Source of the DNA: JACDBE01 sp963714055
GTDB taxonomy: Bacteria > Actinomycetota > Acidimicrobiia > Spongiisociales > UBA5794
DNA: 64,000 bases
Direction: 5' to 3'
Assembly: GCA_963714055.1 (NCBI GenBank)
Contig: OY970227.1
Location: forward strand, 1,860,001 to 1,924,000
In this document: positions 60,654-64,000 of the stretch, in pieces
Numbering within the stretch: position 1 is the first letter of the stretch
Layout of the letters: every line of letters starts with the position of its first letter
The notes under the pieces: generated by a model
Told to the model about the DNA's origin: nothing
Database searches by the model: none
What the model saw: the letters and a program-made list of their open reading frames with translations, nothing else
Made by a program: the position numbers and the translations under genes

Positions 60654-61493
60654 GTGGCTGTCGACCTCCACCTGCACTCGACCACTTCGGACGGCACCGA
60701 CACCCCTGCGGTCGTGGTTGGCCACGCCGCCGCCGCCGGGCTCACCGCAGTCGCCCTCACCGACCACGACACCCTCGATGGGTTGGCCGAGGCCACCGAT
60801 GCCGCCGAGCGGGCCGGCATCGAGCTCGTCTCCGGCGTCGAGCTGTCGCTCGAGTGGCCGCTGGGCGGGATGCACCTGCTCGTGTACCACCTCCTGCCGG
60901 GGGCGGGACCTCTGCAGGACCGGCTCGCCTCGCTGCAGGCTGGGCGCGAGGAGCGCAACCTCGAGGTGGTCGAACGCCTTGCCGCCATGGGGTGGCCCAT
61001 CACCATCGAGGACGTCATCGAGGAGTCGGGCGGCGGAGTGGTCGGCCGCCCCCACATCGCATCCGTGCTGGTCCGGATCGGTGCCGCCGAGTCGATCGCC
61101 GACGCCTTCGACCGATGGCTGGCCAGGGGACGGTCCGGGTATGTCGACCGGGTGCGGCTCGGACCCGAAGAGGCCATCGGGCTCGCCCTGAGTTCCGGGG
61201 CGGTCCCGGTGCTGGCCCATCCCCACACCACCGGGGTGTCCGCCGACGAGTACGGGCGCACCTTCGCCGAGCTCGCCGACATGGGGCTCGCCGGCATCGA
61301 GGCGTGGTACGCCGAATATCCCGTCGAGCTGCGCAGGCACCTCGCCTCGCTCGCCGCCGAGCTCGGGCTGGTCGCCACCGGTGGCAGCGACTACCACGGC
61401 GCCTACAAACCCGGGCTCGCTGTCGGGTCCGGCCGGGGCGACCTGGTCGTTCCCGACGACGTCGTCGCCGCCGTCGCCGCCCGGCGAGGTTGA
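60654..61493 (+). CDS. PHP-domain phosphoesterase (RNase AM/YciV-like)
   Basis: The product is 279 residues from a GTG at 60654, immediately after the previous stop (60650-60652). Metal ligands of the PHP domain are evident: VDLHLHSTTSDG (His6, His8), LTDHDT (37-42), SGVEL near 63, and LAHPHT and GGSDYHG toward the C-terminus. The architecture matches 5'-nucleotidase/3',5'-bisphosphate phosphatase proteins of the YciV/TrpH group, which degrade pAp or short RNAs. Composite repeat copy C begins 3 bp after the stop. Confidence 0.88.
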   Translation: MAVDLHLHSTTSDGTDTPAVVVGHAAAAGLTAVALTDHDTLDGLAEATDAAERAGIELVSGVELSLEWPLGGMHLLVYHLLPGAGPLQDRLASLQAGREERNLEVVERLAAMGWPITIEDVIEESGGGVVGRPHIASVLVRIGAAESIADAFDRWLARGRSGYVDRVRLGPEEAIGLALSSGAVPVLAHPHTTGVSADEYGRTFAELADMGLAGIEAWYAEYPVELRRHLASLAAELGLVATGGSDYHGAYKPGLAVGSGRGDLVVPDDVVAAVAARRG

Positions 61494-61496
61494 GCC

Positions 61497-61618
61497 GAAC
61501 CTGAGGTCCTCGCGTACCGCTTCGGTACGCGATCGCCTCGAGTTCGCCTGGCGACCACATCCTGCGACGAACTCGAGAGAATCGGATACCGCTCCGGTAC
61601 CTACAAACCTCAGGTTCA
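61497..61618. repeat. Composite palindromic intergenic repeat, copy C (122 bp)
   Basis: The edges are GAACCTGAGGTCC (61497-61509) and AAACCTCAGGTTC (61606-61618). Inner palindromes GTACCGCTTCGGTAC and GATACCGCTCCGGTACC with CGATCGCCTCGAGTTC and GAACTCGAGAGAATCG blocks repeat the design of copies A and B. It lies 3 bp after the PHP gene and 14 bp before the end of the accE-like gene on the opposite strand. Confidence 0.8.
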
Positions 61619-61632
61619 CAGCAGGGTTGGCA

Positions 61633-61887
61633 CTATTCCGAGGGTTCGACCTCGTCGGTGTCGGACCAGCGGACGGTGGAGTAGGTGTGCGAAGGCAAGG
61701 GCCCGGGGACGTGGCGGGGGAGGCCGGCCACCAGCCACGGGCTCTGGGCGGGCCGGGTGCTCGGCGCCGCCACGGCAGCCGCCTCGGCCTCGAGCAGGTG
61801 GGTGATCACCGCGCTGATCGCCGCCACCTCCTCGAGTCCGGCGCCACCCCGGATCTCGACGACCGGATCTTGGGCATGCTCAGACAT
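61633..61887 (-). CDS. Acyl-CoA carboxylase epsilon subunit-like protein
   Basis: The product is 84 residues from an ATG at 61885-61887, overlapping the epimerase stop by 8 bp. The segment VEIRGGAGLEEVAAISAV, a helix, and the C-terminal SPWLVAGLPRH resemble AccE/PccE epsilon subunits, which stabilise the actinobacterial acyl-CoA carboxylases. This family is short and variable, so the call rests mainly on that helix and on the coupling with methylmalonyl-CoA epimerase, a propionyl-CoA pathway partner. Carboxylase alpha and beta genes are not in the window. Confidence 0.65.
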   Translation of the reverse strand: MSEHAQDPVVEIRGGAGLEEVAAISAVITHLLEAEAAAVAAPSTRPAQSPWLVAGLPRHVPGPLPSHTYSTVRWSDTDEVEPSE

Positions 61888-62290
61888 CGGGATGCTCCAC
61901 CAGCTCGATCAATGTGCCTGCGGTCTCCTTCGGGTGGATGAAGGCGATCCTTGCGCCGCCCCCGCCTTGGCGTGGCTGGCGGTCGATGAGCCGGGCACCC
62001 TCGCCCTCGAGGTGTCCCAGGGCCTTCTCGATGTCGGCGACGGCGAAGGCGATGTGGTGGAGGCCCTCGCCTCGTGAGGAGAGGAAGCGGCCCACCGGGC
62101 TGTCGGCATCGAGCGGTCGGAGGAGCTGCACGAACGAGCCACCGACCGGAAGCATCGCCTCCTCGACCCCCTGCTCGGCCACCGTCTCGCGCCGCAGGGG
62201 CTCGACACCGTAGAGACGGCGGTAGTCGGCGATGGTTCGTTCGAGGTCGTGCACGGCGATGGCCACATGGTCGATGTTGTACGCAAGCAT
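61880..62290 (-). CDS. mce: Methylmalonyl-CoA epimerase
   Basis: This is 136 residues from an ATG at 62288-62290. A vicinal-oxygen-chelate domain: IDHVAIAVHDLERTIADY, LPVGGSFVQLLRPL, GEGLHHIAFAVADIEKAL and HPKETAGTLIEL supply the metal-binding His/Gln/Glu ligands. It interconverts R- and S-methylmalonyl-CoA in propionate catabolism. The 8-bp overlap with the accE-like gene supports that pathway. It diverges from a thiolase at 62408. Confidence 0.92.
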   Translation of the reverse strand: MLAYNIDHVAIAVHDLERTIADYRRLYGVEPLRRETVAEQGVEEAMLPVGGSFVQLLRPLDADSPVGRFLSSRGEGLHHIAFAVADIEKALGHLEGEGARLIDRQPRQGGGGARIAFIHPKETAGTLIELVEHPDV

Positions 62291-62407
62291 TCTCGACAGA
62301 GGCTACGCCGTCCGAGGCGCAGGCTCGGCGATCGGGGTGGGGGTCCCCCGGGGCCGGCAGGGCGGCGACGCCGTACAATCGGCGGTGCGGCGTCGAAAGG
62401 GTGTCCA

Positions 62408-63589
62408 ATGGCCGTCCCGGTGGTGTGCTCGATAGCCCGAACTCCGATCGGGAGGTTCTCCGGTGTGTTCAGCCCGCTGACCGCGATGCGGCTCGGGTCG
62501 GCGGCGATCGCCGGGGCCCTCGAACGCTGCGGGCTCGATCCCGCCCACGTCGACGAGGTCCTGTTCGGTCACGTCCTCCAAGCCGGTCAGGGACAGATCA
62601 CGTCCCGGCAGGCGGCGGTCGGGGGCGGGCTGCCGATGACGGTGCCGTGCACCACCATCAACAAGGTGTGCCTGTCGGGGATGAGCGCCATCGCCTCTGC
62701 CGCGGCGAACGTCAGGCTCGGCGACACCACGTTCGCCGTCGCCGGGGGGATGGAGTCGATGACCAACGCCCCCTACGTCCTTCCTGGGGCACGTCAGGGG
62801 CTGCGCATGGGTGACGCCACGATCGTCGACGTGATGACCCACGACGGGCTGTGGTGCGCCTTCGACGACTGCATCATGGGCGAGTCGTCGGACCGTCGCA
62901 ACGCTGACCTCGGCATCGAACGGCAGGTTCAGGACGAGTGGGCGGCGGAGAGCCACCGACGGGCCGCGGCCGCCACCACATCCGGGGTGTTCGCCGAGGA
63001 GATCGTCCCGGTGGCGGTGCCGCAGCGCAAGGGCGAGCCGCTGAGGGTCACCGTCGACGAGGGCATCCGGGCCGACACCTCGGCCGATTCGCTCGCCGGG
63101 TTGCGGCCGGCCTTCGGCGCCACCGGCACGGTCACCGCCGGGAACGCCTCGCAGATCTCCGACGGCGCCGCCGCCCTGGTCATCGCCGACCGGGCCGCCG
63201 CCGAGGCCGCCGGGCTCCCCATCCTCGCCCAGATCCTCGCCTACGGGCAGACCGCCGGCCCGGATGCCACGCTGCACGAGCGCCCCGCCGAGGCCCTCCG
63301 CATCGCCCTCAAGAAGGCGGAGCTCGAGCCCGCCGACCTCGACCTGGTCGAGATCAACGAGGCATTCGCCGCGGTCGCCCTATGGTCGGCGGCAATGCTC
63401 GATCTCCCCAGTGACAAGGTCAACGTCAACGGCGGGGCGGTTGCCCTGGGGCATCCGCTGGGCGCCACCGGCGCTCGCATCACGGTGACGCTCATCAACG
63501 CCCTCCGTCAGCGTGGAGGTGGCATCGGCGCCGCCGCCCTGTGCGGCGGCGGTGGACAGGGCGACGCACTCGTCGTCAAGGTGGCGTGA
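62408..63589 (+). CDS. Acetyl-CoA C-acetyltransferase (thiolase), second copy
   Basis: The product is 393 residues from an ATG at 62408; a TACAAT element lies at 62374-62379. Catalytic Cys88 is in INKVCLSGM, His in GHPLGATGAR and Cys in AALCGGGGQGDA; NEAFA is present. It likely works in acyl-CoA degradation, although the substrate chain length is unknown. Identity with the first thiolase (29945-31111) appears moderate, and it lies next to propionate genes. It overlaps glpX by 1 bp (TGATG). Confidence 0.92.
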   Translation: MAVPVVCSIARTPIGRFSGVFSPLTAMRLGSAAIAGALERCGLDPAHVDEVLFGHVLQAGQGQITSRQAAVGGGLPMTVPCTTINKVCLSGMSAIASAAANVRLGDTTFAVAGGMESMTNAPYVLPGARQGLRMGDATIVDVMTHDGLWCAFDDCIMGESSDRRNADLGIERQVQDEWAAESHRRAAAATTSGVFAEEIVPVAVPQRKGEPLRVTVDEGIRADTSADSLAGLRPAFGATGTVTAGNASQISDGAAALVIADRAAAEAAGLPILAQILAYGQTAGPDATLHERPAEALRIALKKAELEPADLDLVEINEAFAAVALWSAAMLDLPSDKVNVNGGAVALGHPLGATGARITVTLINALRQRGGGIGAAALCGGGGQGDALVVKVA

Positions 63590-64000
63590 TGGGGGAGCGA
63601 CCCGACCGCAACCTGGCGCTCGAACTGGTGCGGGTCACCGAGATGGCGGCCGTCGCCGCCGCCCGGTGGCAGGGCCGGGGAGACAAGAACGGAGTCGACC
63701 AGGCGGCCGTGGACGCCATGCGGACAATGCTGGCCTCTGTCGACATGGACGGCATCGTCGTCATCGGCGAGGGGGAGAAGGACGAGGCCCCCATGCTGTT
63801 CAACGGCGAGCGGGTGGGCAATGGCTCCGACCCCAAGGTCGACGTCGCCGTCGATCCCGTCGACGGCACCAGGCTGACCGCATTGGGCCAGCCGGGGGCG
63901 CTGGCGGTGCTCGCCATGGCGGAACGGGGGTCGATGTACTCGCCCGGCCATCTCGTCTACATGGACAAGATCGTGGTCGGCGAGGAGGCGGCCGGCTCCA
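63589..64000 (+). CDS. glpX: Fructose-1,6-bisphosphatase class II (GlpX), 3' end beyond window
   Basis: 137 residues are visible from the ATG at 63589. MGERPDRNLALELVRVTEMA, GRGDKNGVDQAAVDAMR, VIGEGEKDEAPML and VDVAVDPVDGTRLTALGQPG are all GlpX signatures, including the acidic metal ligands in GEGEKDEAP and DPVDGT. It dephosphorylates fructose-1,6-bisphosphate in gluconeogenesis. Start overlaps the thiolase stop, implying translational coupling. Confidence 0.95.
   Translation, partial: MGERPDRNLALELVRVTEMAAVAAARWQGRGDKNGVDQAAVDAMRTMLASVDMDGIVVIGEGEKDEAPMLFNGERVGNGSDPKVDVAVDPVDGTRLTALGQPGALAVLAMAERGSMYSPGHLVYMDKIVVGEEAAGS

Noticed and set aside
61497..61618. Reading the three composite palindromes as parts of flanking protein-coding genes
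   Set aside because: Open frames run through them only because of high GC. The flanking genes have clear stops within 3-15 bp, and the palindromic design is independent of frame.

Overview
The window is high-GC DNA from an actinobacterium, probably an uncultured lineage such as Acidimicrobiia (the class is inference). The phylum rests on several genes: the cell-envelope block fhaA-fhaB-pstP-rodA-pbpA-pknB with crgA nearby, a WhiB protein, a GlnR-type regulator beside two glutamine synthetases, an acyl-CoA carboxylase epsilon-like subunit beside methylmalonyl-CoA epimerase, many GTG starts, and many 4-bp ATGA/GTGA overlaps.

Positions 1-19,500 are loosely packed and accessory in character. They hold a truncated secreted alpha/beta hydrolase, a LiaF-like membrane protein, a large secreted M14 carboxypeptidase, a decayed S-layer-homology protein, a small membrane protein with four 34-residue repeats, a frameshifted LuxR-type STAND ATPase, a cyclase-ATPase-TPR protein, a luciferase-like monooxygenase remnant, a haem-binding protein, a secreted protein, a frameshifted ferritin-like protein and a frameshifted aminotransferase. 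tRNA-Ile and tRNA-Ala lie here.

Positions 20,100-31,400 carry metabolic units: a three-gene GlpA-like/FAD-oxidoreductase/DUF1667 operon, a second cyclase-ATPase protein, a PLP decarboxylase divergent from a flavin-dependent halogenase-like enzyme, and a thiolase. Positions 31,400-39,350 (minus strand) are the growth and division block ending in mutY and crgA. Positions 39,400-47,400 hold tRNA-Leu, serS with two small upstream genes, a UbiE-like methyltransferase, the SRP RNA, folate genes (folB and a folK-folE fusion, with an SDR) and a pirin.

Positions 47,400-50,600 form a nitrogen module: glnII and glnA diverge around four pentamers spaced exactly 11 bp apart that look like a GlnR operator, and a glnR-like gene overlaps the end of glnA. 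Positions 50,700-64,000 hold an M23 peptidase, an MBL-fold hydrolase, a Nudix protein, WhiB, NfeD, a lone receiver, tRNA-Pro, asd-lysC, a thioredoxin-cyclophilin fusion, a PHP phosphoesterase, acyl-CoA metabolism genes and the start of glpX.

Two signals cut across the window. First, three intergenic elements of 121-124 bp share one composite-palindrome design and all lie where gene 3' ends converge. I know of no named family that matches. Second, several genes carry single-base indels, three of them in homopolymer runs. One of these makes pknB and mutY look fused when they are separate overlapping genes. Sequencing or assembly error must be excluded before any of these lesions is read as biology.
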